NCBI RefSeq assembly: GCF_028858725.1
Contig: NC_084763.1
Span: 4,712,001-4,776,000 of the forward strand
Length of the DNA stretch: 64,000 bases
From: Colius striatus
Taxonomy: Eukaryota; Chordata; Aves; Coliiformes; Coliidae
Reading direction: 5' to 3'
Shown here: piece after piece, positions 45,851 to 58,207 of the stretch
Numbering within the stretch: position 1 is the first letter of the stretch
How the letters are laid out: every line of letters starts with the position of its first letter
The notes under the pieces: model-generated
Told to the model about the DNA's origin: nothing
Seen by the model: only the letters and a program-made list of their open reading frames with translations
Databases searched by the model: none
Made by a program: the position numbers and the translations under genes

Positions 45851-48800
45851 TTAAAAAAAAAATCATATTATCTTAATCTTCATGTTTTCTCTGTCCAAGT
45901 GATGGTTCTTTATATAGCTCTGTTACCGTGTCTGACCTGACATTTGAGAAAATGCTGTGAATATGTAGGTATTCTAGACACAAATGCTTCTTAGAAATGG
46001 AATAGAATCTTTATGGAGAGCCAGTTCCCTTCCTCTGGGCAGGTTTTGTGTTCACTGGTTCATTTATTTGTACATTACACATTGTTTGCATTTCATTTTT
46101 TTAACATTTAAAAGGAGTATTTTTCAGTCTACAGTCTTGTAGTTGGCATTTTGATTATACCACAGGCCATTTAAAGAAGAAGAAGAAATGGCACAAATTC
46201 TAAGCTTAATAGTCCTGTACGTTATTCCTGCTTTTTCTACAGGTCATGTTTCCTTTCAGAGGATCATGTCAAGGTGACTGCTGTTTGTCATCTTTGGGAA
46301 GATGCTATTTCATACTGAAAAAATAAGTTATTGGAACATAACAGCTGGATGAACCTGATTTGTTTTAATGTGTAAACAAAAGTTGATAAGAAAGAAATGG
46401 GCTTTTATCCCCTGAATGACTGAAGTTTTGCCCCAGCTAGGGGGAGAGGAAGATATTTACTCAAAGATTGTCCATCAGTTTTGCTTCCAAGTCATCTTTT
46501 AAATGCTTTAAAGTGTGGATATCCCATGTATTAAAAATCTAAATGAAATATACTTAAATGAATATTAAGACTAGGTCTGTTTCCAACAAAGATGAGGCTG
46601 CTGTGGGGGATATAATCTGTTTGTATTACATGAAGCCATCAAAACTTGGAACAAAACCATTTCCACTGCAGCCAGTTACCAGGTTGACTGCATTTCCTCT
46701 GCTGTAAATGGGCTTTGCCTGAGTTAAATTCCAGCAATGATTAGTCATGCTTTATGATACTGCTGGAGGTGGTTTCTCTAACGTTACCTTACAGATCTGG
46801 GGAAAATCGGGACAATTCCAAGTTGCTGATCTCTCAGAAAGGGTCTCTGTAAAGATATCAGTGCAGTCATTGGTGTAGTGAAGCATAGTTCTTAAAGGCT
46901 GGGTTTGGGCTTAAAAAACCAGAAAGGAGGACAGAAAGCTACATGCAGATCTTGGTTGTGCATTGTCCTGAGTTGGGCTGCTTGCTCGTTTTGAAGTTAA
47001 AGGTTGGAACAGATTGAGTTGTGTTTATTATTTGTGGTGTGAGTCCCTGAGTAAAGAGCAAACCTTTGTATCCCAAAACACACCATCTTGGTAGTTTCTG
47101 TGAATGCTTTGTGAATGTCTGAGTGAATTCCCAAACACACCCATATAAAAAGCCTGTTGAGAATGCAGGCTCCAACTGCTCACAGGCAGCAGAAGAATTC
47201 ACATCCTGAGTGTGACACTGTCCCCTTGAGAACAATCATGAAAGAGGAAATAATCTCAAGGAATAAATCTGTTGTGTTACACCACAGCTACTCTGTATGA
47301 CAGGCCAGTGAGAGTGGTTCAGCTTGTTGTGGTAACTTCCACTGTGTCAGGTTGGGGCTTGGCAAACACAACACAATGAACATGATTGTGATGGGGTTAA
47401 ATGGGCAGCTTGAGAACTCAAGGATTATTGGGAGAAAGAAAACTGTTGTTTTCTCCCAATTACAACAGTGAGCTGATCAGTTTTGCAGTTGCAATCTACT
47501 TCTAGGTGAGATGAAAATCAAGATTCATATTACATTACCTGAAGAAAACCACCTGCTTCTTCCCCCTCTCCATCTTGTAATTGTTTCCCAGCTCCTTAAA
47601 AGCACATACTTGAAAAATTTGCTTCATGTATCATAGATGTTCTCTTAAACAGATGATGTTTTTTCTTTGTTTTTTGTTAAAACACTCTCAATAAATGTGG
47701 GAAGTTGGAGAAACTAATTGTGCTAGGCTGACAAAGGAAAGAAAGCAAACTTCATTTACTACTCTTCCATATCATGGATACTCCTGTATATTTTAGTATA
47801 ATTTAAGACCTCAGGGTTCCCAGGCTTGTGCAGCTTGGATTATGCCAGTTAAAGAAGCTTCTTTATTTGCTGATAGGGTTTTAGGGTAATAAACACATTT
47901 ACTGAGGAGTTCCCTACCTGGCAAAGTTTGCTGATGAGTGATTTCTGCTGGGGCAGAGTCACAACTACATTTCTGACTTGCTTTTGGAAACTTGGAAATG
48001 GCATTTTTGAACACTGTGATTTCTATCAAATGCAAAAGTTCTGGAACTCTTGAGGTATTTTAGGTAGATGGAAGTGATCCTAAGGCATGTTTTGAGCGAG
48101 TAAGAAGGGGAAAATGGATGGATGTATATATTTCTTCAGTGTAAAAGGCAGCAGATGTGCATATAGCTGATTGCTGTCCAGACTTGTTACCATTGCCAGT
48201 AGGTAGTAAGGGAATTAAATTTTATTTTAGACAGAAAAGTATAAGTTTTCCATTTTAATGTGTTTCCTCCCAGGTTGTGATATTGTCTACCAGTGCACAT
48301 CTTTGGACCTTTATAAACTCAGTACTGCAGTCAGTTCTGTTCACTCTCAGGCCAGATTCAAAGGAAGTGCCTGTCTATCCAAGGAGAATAGATACAAGTG
48401 AAAACAAACATGTAGATGAAGTTATGCAGTGGATGGGTATTCTCAAAGAGTTAGCCAGGCTGCTTTGATATTCCCTCACCTTCTATTCATGTCTGCCCAC
48501 AGGTGCACCTTGTGGGAGCTCTGTTCCAGAGAAATGAGATGGAGGAACAGTCTGACTGACTGATCCTCCCACAGAACCCTGTGATCAGAACCTTCTGCCA
48601 GAGATGCTGGCCAAGGTCAACAGATGTGTGCCCAGTAGGTGAGGGAGGTGGTGGAATGGCACCACAAGGCCACGTTTCTCAGCAGTTTGTTTAGCCTGAG
48701 TGTGTGTAGCTCATGTTAAATTACCAGAGAAGACAGGGAAGCTGTGACTTCAGCTTGGTTGGAACAGCTGAAGTGTGAGCCTGTAGGAGAACTGGCTGTG

Positions 48801-51800
48801 TCTGTTTCAGTTAGAACTGCAGATTAGCATGTTTTTAAACAGTCTAATTACTCTTATCTGCTGATCTGAAATAATACACTTGAAATGTCACTGTAAAGGG
48901 ATTCAAGTGCAAAAAGCCTCTCATCTGGTAAAACAGTAATTTTTGGCCTTTTATTTTTTGTCCTTTCAACACAATTTAAACTGACGTTGGTAAAACGTTT
49001 TTACACCTATTAAATGTCATTCTAGATAGCTGCATTTTATGTAGAGGATTTCTGAGGTGTTTGATATGGTTTTTGACCTCTTGGATGACAGCTGTGGCCA
49101 TGTTGGCCAGCTAATTAAGTGAACTGTTTCACCCAGTCAGAATTACCTGTTTGCCGTAATTCCCATGCATCGCTGTTTATCTGTGTTTGCCTAAGAGAAG
49201 TCTTCATTGGGTGTTAAAACAACCCCCAGTTTATACCTCAGCACCTTAATCATATCTTCTCAGATTCCTAAGTGGGTTTTGGGAGGAATATGACTCCAGA
49301 GGGATAAACTCCAGAGCAGGAAGACCCTGCAGTGGAGGTTCTGATTTCTTTTTACAAGGGGATAGATCCCTTGAGGGAAGGAGCATACCCTGTGTTCTTC
49401 AGAAAAGGCCAGACCACGTGATTCTGGTCGACTGATGCTTGTTCACTGGGAGTAATCCTTATTTCTCCTTTACACAGTCAGTTCTCCAAGTGCCTCGTAT
49501 CAAGGAGACACTGCAGCAAGTCCAAGCACAGCATCTGCTACGTGTTAATGTATTTCATCAAAGTGATCAGAAGGAGCCCCTGAGGTGGTTACTGTACTCA
49601 GCCCTGTTACGTATCAAGCAGAGGGCTGTTCTGGTCAGGTACCCCATCTGTGGTGTTAATGTCCTAAGGTTTCTGCAGGAATTTAGGAGGTCTACCAAAT
49701 GCTTTCTTTATGGTTTTGTCCCATGTCCCCTTTGTTTTTGTGGTCAGCCCTGCTTCTCAGGACTTTATCACATAGGAAGGACTGGGAAATGCAGCAGTCC
49801 TTAGAGTGCTTCAACGTTAGGCAGCCCCAGAGCAGGATATCTAAAACCATTCAACAGTCCAGAATAAAGATGCAGGTGGCCATGGGGAGTAGTGCAGACA
49901 TTGCTGCTTATCCTTCACTGCACTGAACACACACAGTGTGTTGCTGTTTGTAAATGAGCTGTTATCAGCAACTGCCTGCTTGTGCCACCTTCAGTGGACC
50001 AGGCTGGGTCAAGTCCTAATGCATCAGGAGATGTGTGGAGAACTGCACGTGGTGATGGATCACATGCAGGAGACTTTTATGGCTTGTGCTTGTTACCCCT
50101 GTCTAAGTCCATTATAGTAGTAGCAGTGAATGCAGTCTCAATAACTGCATATAGGGGAGGCAGAGGGGTGGTATATCCAAAAGTGCATAGACAGAGGGGC
50201 TAGAAATCTTCTTTAGCACCTTTTCACGTACATGTATGATGGATTCATAGCCCATCCAACCAGGGAGTATCATCTAGATGTGAATAGCTCACTATTAATG
50301 GCGGTGATTTAGGTGGACAGGCTCACTGATGTCTGGTTTGACAAGTGTTTTCATTCCAAGGTTAGCCTGTGTTTGGCAGCAGCTGTTACATGACCAAACA
50401 GGACACATAAGAATAACAACACTTTATCTATCCCATGCTTTATTTTGGGGCACAGTATGTAGAGATTGTTCCTGCATACACAGAAACCTGTCTGCAGGTT
50501 TTAAACTGGTCTAATATTTTAACCACAGCAAAAAACCCATCACTGGACAGCAAAAACCTCCTTTCAATACATTTTTCAGAATATATATCAAATTGACAAT
50601 GTCTTGTGTGGTAGCTGATGGGGTTTTTTCATGTGGTGTTGCCTGTAAACTATTTTTTCCTTGCTGAAAGCAAAGAGCAAAGATGACATGCTGTGTACAT
50701 ACCCAGTGACAATACCTACAGTTAAGTTCATGTGTTGCAGTTCTCCACCCCTTAGCAAAACCTTAGCCCAGCCACCTTAAATTTCAGGTTGGACTTTGCA
50801 TGCCATACACAAGCCTTAGAGGAAGAGATGTTTTAAATAAATAGTGCCTTGTTGTTTGTGTATACAGTGCTCCTTTGCTGAGATATGCTTTAGTACTTAC
50901 TGGGCGGATCATAAAGCCAGAAACAAAAATAGTCCCTTAACAGTAAACAGTACAAGGTAAAAAAACTCCCCTTATTTGTCCCCAAACTTGCAAGACCGTG
51001 TAAGCACATACATTTATGTCTGGTTAGTCAAGGGCAGTCAAGGGCAGCAGGTGTGGGGAATATACTAATCTTTGTGAGGCAAAACACCAGTATTAAATGC
51101 AACCTGGGAAGTTTATCCTGATTTTAAGGACTGAGCAATACACTACTGAATTTTTACCCATTTACTGTTTCCAACAAAGATCAGTCAAAACACAGGACTG
51201 TGAAAAAGAAGAAAGAACATAAATACTGATACTGAGTTTACCAATAAGTAAGGGGTGGGTGTGAGGAGGATAGAGCCAGGCTGTGCTCAGTGATGGCCAA
51301 TGATAGGACAAGGGGCAACGGGCACAAGCTGGAACAGAAGAGGTTCCAAAGAAACACAAGGAAGAATTTCTTCCCTGTTGAGGTGAGGGAGCACTGGCAG
51401 GGGCTGCCCAGATGGGCTGTGGAGTCTCCTTCTCTGGAGACATTCCAGCCCAGCTGGATGAGTTCGTTTGTGTCCTACTCTAGGTGGCTCTGCTCTGGCA
51501 GGGGCGTTGCACTGAATGAGCTTTCCAAGTCCCTTCCAACCCTTGAGATTCTGTGATTGAAAAACCAAAATAATCAGTTTGAACGGTAACATCTTTGCTC
51601 CAGTGTTGTCTAGTACTTCACAAGGAACTTAAAAGCTTCTGAGTGACAAGCCAAGCATCCTGTCAACTCTTGGAGGGAAAACAGGCAAATTTTCCTCTCC
51701 CACAGTGCTTCTACATGGGTCCTGATTTTCAAGGACAACAAGTTGTCCATCTTGAAGTAACAAAAAATCTGGGGCTTTTGGTATGTTTGCTTTGTGTTCT

Positions 51801-53319
51801 TGAAAAATACCCAAATTAATTCTAGAAGGGCTATAACCAAGCCTGCTGTGGAAAGGTGACAAACAGGGGTGCAGTTTTAGTCTGTGTCCAGAGATGTTCG
51901 TGTATGTACATGTATTAACAGAAACCAGGCTACTGAGTAGTCTGGGAATCTCAGTTCCTTTTCCTCACTGAGTTTTCTTCCTGGACATCACAAAAAAGGA
52001 GGATCTTGTGCTTTTTCCATTTAATAAACAAGTCACAGAGCAAAACAGAGGCCTGTCGTCTCTGAGGGAAGCTCACGGGAGCCCCGAAGGAGGGTTGTGG
52101 GAGTGGTTTGTGGGATGTGTAGGTCCTTTTCTGAGGGAATAATCTATGTAATGGGAAATGGGGCTTCCACATACAATGCACTGTATGAGTTAACACCTTT
52201 GCCTAAATCTAGAGCTGACTGTGGTTTTATTTTACAGCTTGCCAGTAGATGGAGCAAGCTGGATAGCAGGACACATACTCTTATTTCTACCATCACTGAC
52301 ATCAAATTGGTTATTAAAGTAATGCAGCAGGGATCACTGGGACTCATCCAGCCTTTACATCTCGTAGGAGGGTGCTTAGTAAGAGCAGGCCAACCTCGGA
52401 AGGATTCCTCCAGCTCTCAGTGCTGGAGCAATGATCAAATTGTGTACACAAGCAGGTCTGTGTTAAGACAGCCCTTCTTGAGGTACATGGGTGCCTCTTA
52501 GAAGGGAATGATCTCTTAGAAGCACCAAGCCAGCAGTTCCAATTCTTGTCTGCTTTTCTGGTCATAGTGGCTTGTGGGTGCTTCTTTCTCTTTCCCATAT
52601 TTACAGTTCCTCTGCTACTACTACTCTGGCCTTTGATTTTTGTTTGTGGTGTTTGATGCTGAATAAGCATGGTAAGTTAAGGAGGACTGCCTCATGCTAT
52701 GAAAGACCCAACCATGCTGTTTGTTTGAAGGTTTTTTCACTGATGCATATTGCTCTCACTGGAATATGAAAGAATTCCTTTTGGTTTCGCAGAACCTCGC
52801 TCTTTGATGTTCCGATTTTCTTGGCTGAGTGTTGTGACAACATTGCAAAGCCTTTTAAAAGTACCTTTTCATAGAATGAGCTGCTGGGAACAAGCAATGT
52901 GTGCTTGTGTGGGGGTGGCATTTAAAAAACAACCCAACAAACTACTACTGTTAAGTCAGTAGTCCTCCCTGTTTCGAGCAGAATGGGTGCCCTCTGCAGG
53001 TGACTTCTTACAGACGAGGTGACTTCTTGAGTGAGAACTCCCTTTTATTTCCCAGTATCAAGCTCTTAGCAGGCTTGGCCAGTACTATTTTGTGTAGTTT
53101 AGGCATTACAATCCTGGCTGCAAACCCTGGCAAGCAAATGCCGCTGGGGACTGGGAGAGTAGGTGGGCCCAGCCAAAGCTTCACCTACCTGCCTCGGTTG
53201 GAGAGGCTGCCACTGGCCAGTGTGCTGGCAGCAGCTGTCAAGGTGTGAGGGCAACTCAACTGCAACTTTAATCTGAACCTGTGTGTTTGTTTTCTCTGTC
53301 CTGTCTCCCGTTGCTGCAG
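45851..53319. other. intergenic region between CLASP2 and the first UBP1 exon
   Basis: 7.5 kb of AT-rich single-copy sequence with one CR1 (51250-51558) and scattered AATAAA words (for example 47690, 50838). ORFs of up to about 120 codons (such as 49439-49804) have no recognisable family. A non-coding first exon or promoter serving the exon at 53320 would have to lie here, but I cannot point to one. Confidence 0.7.
51250..51558 (+). repeat. CR1 LINE 3' fragment
   Basis: The sequence aggggtgggtgtgaggagga, tgataggacaaggggcaacg, gaggttccaaagaaacacaa and tcctactctaggtggctctg ends in ttgagattctgtgatt. It belongs to the same subtype as the copies at 54792 and 55774. Confidence 0.94.
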
Positions 53320-53436
53320 TGACCATCTCTTAGCCGAGAACAACGCTTCATCTCATCCCAAAATGCTTTTCTGGCACAGCCAGCCTGAACATTATTACCA
53401 CCACCAGTATCCCACCAGTAACAGCAGCTACCTGCG
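53320..53436 (+). CDS. UBP1: alternative first coding exon of UBP1 (TFCP2L1-like N-terminus)
   Basis: A 117-nt exon-like block between tgtctcccgttgctgcag and the strong donor gtaaga. An ATG at 53363-53365 (A at -3) opens MLFWHSQPEHYYHH and, later, SNSSYL plus CG of a split codon. From memory the paralogue TFCP2L1 begins MLFWHTQPEHYNQ and passes through SYLR into DVLALPIFK. Canonical UBP1 exon 1 also ends in phase 2 (ATG AG), before the same DVLALPIFK exon, so CG+N would give Arg as in TFCP2L1 and AG+T gives Ser as in UBP1. The frame stays open upstream to the acceptor, so the block may be an internal exon behind a non-coding one or the end of a first exon. No other gene is expected in this interval. 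Confidence 0.82.
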
Positions 53437-54791
53437 GTAAGAAAACAACGGGGGGGGGGGTTAATAATGGTGATAATTGTGATGCTGTAACAAGAATGCA
53501 GACAGGCACAGCCTTTGCTTATTCACAAGTTCAAGCCTTCAAATAGGGCTGGTGTTTGTAGACCCTGTGAGAACAGTTGGAACAGCACAGTCAGATGCAG
53601 AGGAGATTTCCTTTCCTGTAGCTCCGTGGTCTTCACACACCAGGCCACTTGGATTATCTGCCCAAGCCCAGCTGATCTGCAGGGTCCAGGACTGCAGGCT
53701 GCGTGTCCTATCAGTCCAGGCACACAGGTTAAATGCTTTGCCTTGACATTCTGATGCAAGATACAGCTTGTTGCATCAGCATATCCCTGTCAGCTATGAA
53801 CCTCCTTTACCTCTTTGTGACCAAAACATTATTTGTGTACAGTATTTAAATTCTTCTTACACTTTAAACTGATGATGCTTTGACCAGAGCTCGGCTCATA
53901 GATCCCAGATAATGGTGCTGTTAATCGAGTTCCCATTTATAATGCAGTTCACTCCCTGAATTCAACTGCAGCTTATTACTTTTTTGGCTAAATACAATGT
54001 GTGTAAACATGCTAGTGTTTAATCATCACCTCGACGTGGCTTTCTGTGGGCTGGTCGTCTCACAGCTGCAACACAAGGTTAGTTCTGCTCTTACAGAAGT
54101 GCTGGGTAGCATGTTTTTATTAGAAGTGTGTGAAGGTTTAGGTTTAAAGAGCCAAGGAATTGAGGCTGTATTTGGGTTCCAAGGTGTGAAATGAATAAAA
54201 GTGCAGTGGAGTCTTATAAAGTCAGTCTATTTCAATACAAAGGTCAGGGTGATTGGATATTTAGATTGGCTGACACAAGTATGCAGCAAACACAGCTCTG
54301 CTCTATTGCCTCGAGTAGTACACCAGAAGTGAAGAAAGGGGTGCTGGAGTTCGCTGATGCCATGCAAAAGGAGCCAGGCAGCAAGGGAAAGTGAGGATGC
54401 CCACTCCCACCTCCAGTCCCCACTTCCTCAGCCTCTGTTCAGCTTGAATGAGGCACATCCTCTCCAGGCTCACCAGGTCCTCTTCATTGCTCCTCTGTTG
54501 CCTCCCCCTCAGCTAAGAGCCCCTCTGCAGTTACTTTTCCCCCCCAGTTTCCAGCACCTGCCTTTAGATTTGGATGACAGTACCCATCTTGGTGTTGGAA
54601 TACAATGCAGGGGAGGCACTTCCATAAATTAAAGGTGATGTACAAGAGCCAACAAGATTGGCTCTTGAGGGAGATGACCATAGGCAGAAAGAATACAAAC
54701 CAGTTCAGGCACTAGGCTGCAGTCTGCTCGTAAATATATAGAGTTGCTTGGCTCTGTCCTCAGTGCTTTTCCCTTAGTGAAGTACCACATG

Positions 54792-55176
54792 CTGAGGGAG
54801 CTGGGGCTCTTTGGCTTGGAGGAGGCTGAGAGGTGACCTCATTAATGGTTACAAACACATCAAGGGTGGGTGTCAGGAGGATGGAGCCAGGCTGTTCTCA
54901 GTGATAGCCAATGACAGGACAAGGGGCAATGGGGACAAGCTGGAACAGAAGAGGTTCTAAAGAGACACAAGGGAAAACTTCTTCAGTGTGAGGTTGAGGG
55001 AGCACTGGAAGGGGCTGCCCAGATGGGCTGTGGAGTCTCCTTCTCTGGAGACATTCCAACCCACCTGGATGAGTTCCTGTGTGACCTACTCTAGGTGGTG
55101 CTGCTCTGGCAGGGGAGGTTGGGCTGGATGAGCTTTCGAAGTCCCTTCCAGCCCTTCAGACTCTGTGATTCTGTGA
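54792..55176 (+). repeat. CR1 LINE 3' fragment
   Basis: The sequence gctgagggagctggggctct, cctcattaatggttacaaac, gatggagccaggctgttctc and tgtgacctactctaggtggt ends in agactctgtgattctgtgaa. It is a relatively young-looking copy. Confidence 0.95.
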
Positions 55177-55773
55177 AGGTTTTGATACAATCAGCAGTTG
55201 GATTCAGGGGAGGACACCAGACAGCGTTAGCGAAGAGCAAGTGAGAAAAAAGTGTCCCAGAGTCCATTCTTCCATCTGTGCAGATGTATCTGCAAAATAA
55301 GGCTCCCACTGCATGCACTTGCTCAGTTTTGCAGTCTTGTCCTCAAAACAGGCTCATATGCCAAACTTGTTGGGATGCTGCATGGGGCTCCTACTGTCTG
55401 TGTTGCAGAACAGCAGTTCCATTAGAAAAAGGTACCATATAGGCACAGTATGTGGGTTTTCAGTGGTTCCTGTTTGGTTAACCCAGCCCAGTCTCCTGTG
55501 GAATACAGATGGCACCAAAAGCATGACAGTTCTTTCCAGTTAATTCTGTCGCTTATAAAGAATAAGTGCAGCTTGACTTTTGCAATAGAAATCTCTGTGC
55601 TTTATTTGCTTTGTCTTTAAAACAGAGCTTTACTGTCCCTGAGTGAGGCCAATACCTAAATTTAGCCACAAACTAAACAGTTAAATTAGTGTAATGATGA
55701 AAAGAGATTGGAGTACTTGGAGCTGAATTGCACTGAAAATACAACTCCTTGCACTTCAAGCTGGCTATAGAGA

Positions 55774-56195
55774 GAATCACAGAATCTCAAGGGCTGGAAG
55801 GGACCTCAAAAGCTCATCCAGTGCAACTCCCCTGCCAGAGCAGGACCACCTAGAGTAGGGGACACAGGAACTCATCCAGCTGGGTTTGGAATGTCTCCAG
55901 AGAAGGAGCCTCCACAGCCCACCTGGGCAGCCCCTGCCAGTGCTCCCTCACCTCAACAGGGAAGAAATTCTTCCTTGTGTTTCTTTGGAACCTCTTGTGT
56001 TCCAGCTTGTCCCCATTGCCCCTTGTCCTGTCACTGGCCATCACTGAGCACAGCCTGGCTCCATCCTGCTGACACCCACCCTTTGTGTATTTGTAACCAT
56101 TAACCCCTCAGTCTCCTCTCCTCCAAGCTGAAGAGTCCCAGCTCCCTCAGCCTTTCCTAAGAAGGGAGATGCTCCACTCCCTTCATCATCTTTTC
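55774..56195 (-). repeat. CR1 LINE 3' fragment, reverse
   Basis: It begins gaatcacagaatctcaaggg and runs through ctggaagggacctcaaaagc, aactcccctgccagagcagg, ctccacagcccacctgggca and tctcctctcctccaagctga. It is the reverse-oriented copy of the subtype at 54792-55176, and the two can pair as an inverted repeat. Confidence 0.95.
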
Positions 56196-57197
56196 ACCTG
56201 GCTGGAAAGTGGTCTTTGTGTGCACTGCTGACCTGCAGCAGGTGATCTGAGAACGGGGCTGACCAAAGAACCCGCCCCAGAGAAAGAAACACATCTCAGG
56301 CTTGTGCTTCAAAATCAACAGACTCCAAACACCTCAAACCTCTACAGTAAACTTGCTGTAAATTAGCCAGGGATGTAAATAATTATGAAGGCAAATGTCT
56401 ATGCTATAATATTCATGTTTTAGCAGAAAAAGGACACTTTGTGTCCCGTGATAGCTGAAGACAACATCTTTAGAAACACTATCAGTTCATCAGGGACAAG
56501 TTTTACCCAGCTGTTAAAGACTGAACTGCAAGAGGATGAGTCTGTTGTATCCACTCCACATACCTCCAGCAGAGGTTGGAATTTTTGTCAGAACCATTCC
56601 CAGTGTACAAATCAACAATTTATGGTCTCGTAACTGCCATGTAGCTGTGTTAACATCAGCGTGGGGAGCACACCAACCGGTTTAGCTAAGCGTAAGCCAA
56701 ACTCTATCTGGTTTCTCCTGCCTTATCTGTCAGAAGCAGATATGCTACCTTGCTCTTATGAAGTCGAGTTTTGGCCTACAGATGTCTGCTTAGGGTAAGG
56801 TTTGAGTTCTCAGAGCTCTGTAGTTCTTCAATGATAGGGGTTTAAGCTAATTTTGTAGTCACTGCTGTTTAATGATGATTAATGCCTACTGCTCTATTCA
56901 CTAGACGATAAACATCCCTTTACAGTCACTGCCATCAAATAATCCCCTGGTTTGGCTTGTTACTGTCTGCAAAGTGTGAACAATTATTTGTTGTAACAAA
57001 TAAATGAATTCATGCTACTGTTGTCAGGCTTGAAAGGGGTGTTTTGTCTGTGGTAGCTCCTGTTTTAAGAGTTGTAACTCGGTAGCTAGTGCCTGTCTGA
57101 CTTGTCTCTGCATGGGTTTCACTTTCTAAGCTTCCTCATCTATGCAGATCAGCTGTTCATCTAGCCACAGACTTGCAGAGAACTCCTCCCTCTCTGT

Positions 57198-57680
57198 TCT
57201 GCCCTGGTGAGGCCTCATCTGGAGTCCTGTGTCCAGTTCTGGGCTCCTCAGCTCAAGAGGGACGGAGAAGTGCTGGAGAGAGGCCAGTGCAGGGCCACCA
57301 AGATGATCAGGGGACTGGAGCATCTTCCTTATGAGGAAAGGCTGTGGGAACTGGGGCTGTTTAGTCTGGAGGAGACTGAGGGGGGATCTCATTAATAGTT
57401 ACAAATAGCCAAAGGGTGGGTGTCAGGAGGCTGGGGCAGCACTTCATTCTGTTGTGTCCAGTGACGGGACGTGTGATGGGGTGAAGCTGGAACACAAAAA
57501 GTTGCGTTTGAAAGTAAGGAACAACTCTTTCACTGTGAGGTGAGGGAGCCCTGGCCCAGGCTGCCCCGGGAGCGTGTGGAGGCTCCTTCCTCGGAGCCGT
57601 TCAAGCCCCGCCTGGACACGCTCCTGTGTGAGCTGCTGTCGGTGACCCCGCTCCCCCCGCCGCTGTGTGTGATTAATGAG
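57198..57680 (+). repeat. CR1 LINE 3' fragment running into a CpG island
   Basis: The sequence gtgaggcctcatctggagtc, agggccaccaagatgatcag, gaggaaaggctgtgggaact and gggtgggtgtcaggaggctg leads to ggctgccccgggagcgtgtg. The last 120 bp are markedly GC- and CpG-enriched compared with other copies here, and the usual terminal ccttccaaccc tail is no longer recognisable. The element forms the upstream shore of the UBP1 CpG island. Confidence 0.9.
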
Positions 57681-57969
57681 TCACGAAGCGCCCTCAGCCG
57701 TGGCGCAGGCGCTGCCGCGCGCTCCCTGTGCCCGCCGCGCCCGCGCTTCCGGGCCGCGCCGCGCCTTCCGCCTCCGGGCCGCGCGCTCCCGGCATGCCGC
57801 GGGGCGGGCGGAAGCGCGCCGGCGCAGCGCGGCACGGGCCCGAGGGCGGGGCGCCGCGCCCGCGTCACCCGCTGACGTCGCCTGGCGTGACGGAGCGCTC
57901 GTTCATTGGCCGCGCTTCCCGCTCGCCCCTCCCTTCCCCTCCCTGATTGGGCGGCGGCGCAGAGGCCAG

Positions 57970-57974
57970 CCAAT
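57970..57974 (+). promoter_or_regulatory. UBP1: CCAAT box (with two inverted copies just upstream)
   Basis: CCAAT at 57970-57974 and ATTGG at 57905-57909 and 57946-57950 form a cluster within 70 bp, typical of NF-Y-bound CpG-island promoters. Confidence 0.65.
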
Positions 57975-58035
57975 GGGCGCGCCTCCCGGCGGCGGCCCCG
58001 CCCTGGCAGGCGCTCGGCCGGGGGGGACGGGAGTA

Positions 58036-58048
58036 GCCGCCATGTTGG
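58036..58048 (+). promoter_or_regulatory. UBP1: YY1-like element GCCGCCATGTTGG
   Basis: It differs from the YY1 downstream-promoter consensus GCCGCCATTTTG at one base. Such elements commonly sit just downstream of start sites. The ATG inside it starts a three-codon uORF. Confidence 0.6.
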
Positions 58049-58053
58049 CGTGA
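58042..58053 (+). other. minimal uORF (ATG TTG GCG TGA)
   Basis: Three codons and a stop in a near-perfect Kozak context (gccgccATG). It is relevant only if transcription starts upstream of 58042. Confidence 0.45.
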
Positions 58054-58207
58054 GCGGCGGCGCGGCGCGGGGGCACGGCGGAGGCGCGCGGGGGCAGCGG
58101 GGCGCCCCCCAGCGGCGGCCGGTACAGGCGGGCGGCGGCTCCCGGCGGGGCCCCGGCCCGCGCTGCTGCTGCCGCCGCCGCTGCCGCCGCGGCCTCGCCC
58201 CCTGCGA

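Larger units (their letters stand above)
53437..57197. other. UBP1 upstream region / intron of the long isoform
   Basis: 3.8 kb between the alternative exon and the CpG-island side. It starts with a G10 run (53451-53460) and holds two CR1 copies in opposite orientation (54792-55176 plus, 55774-56195 minus). I support no further exon here. Confidence 0.75.

Noticed and set aside
49439..49804. 121-codon ORF in the intergenic region, considered as a retroviral or novel gene fragment
   Set aside because: No conserved motif of polymerase, protease or envelope, no LTR nearby, and no splice context.
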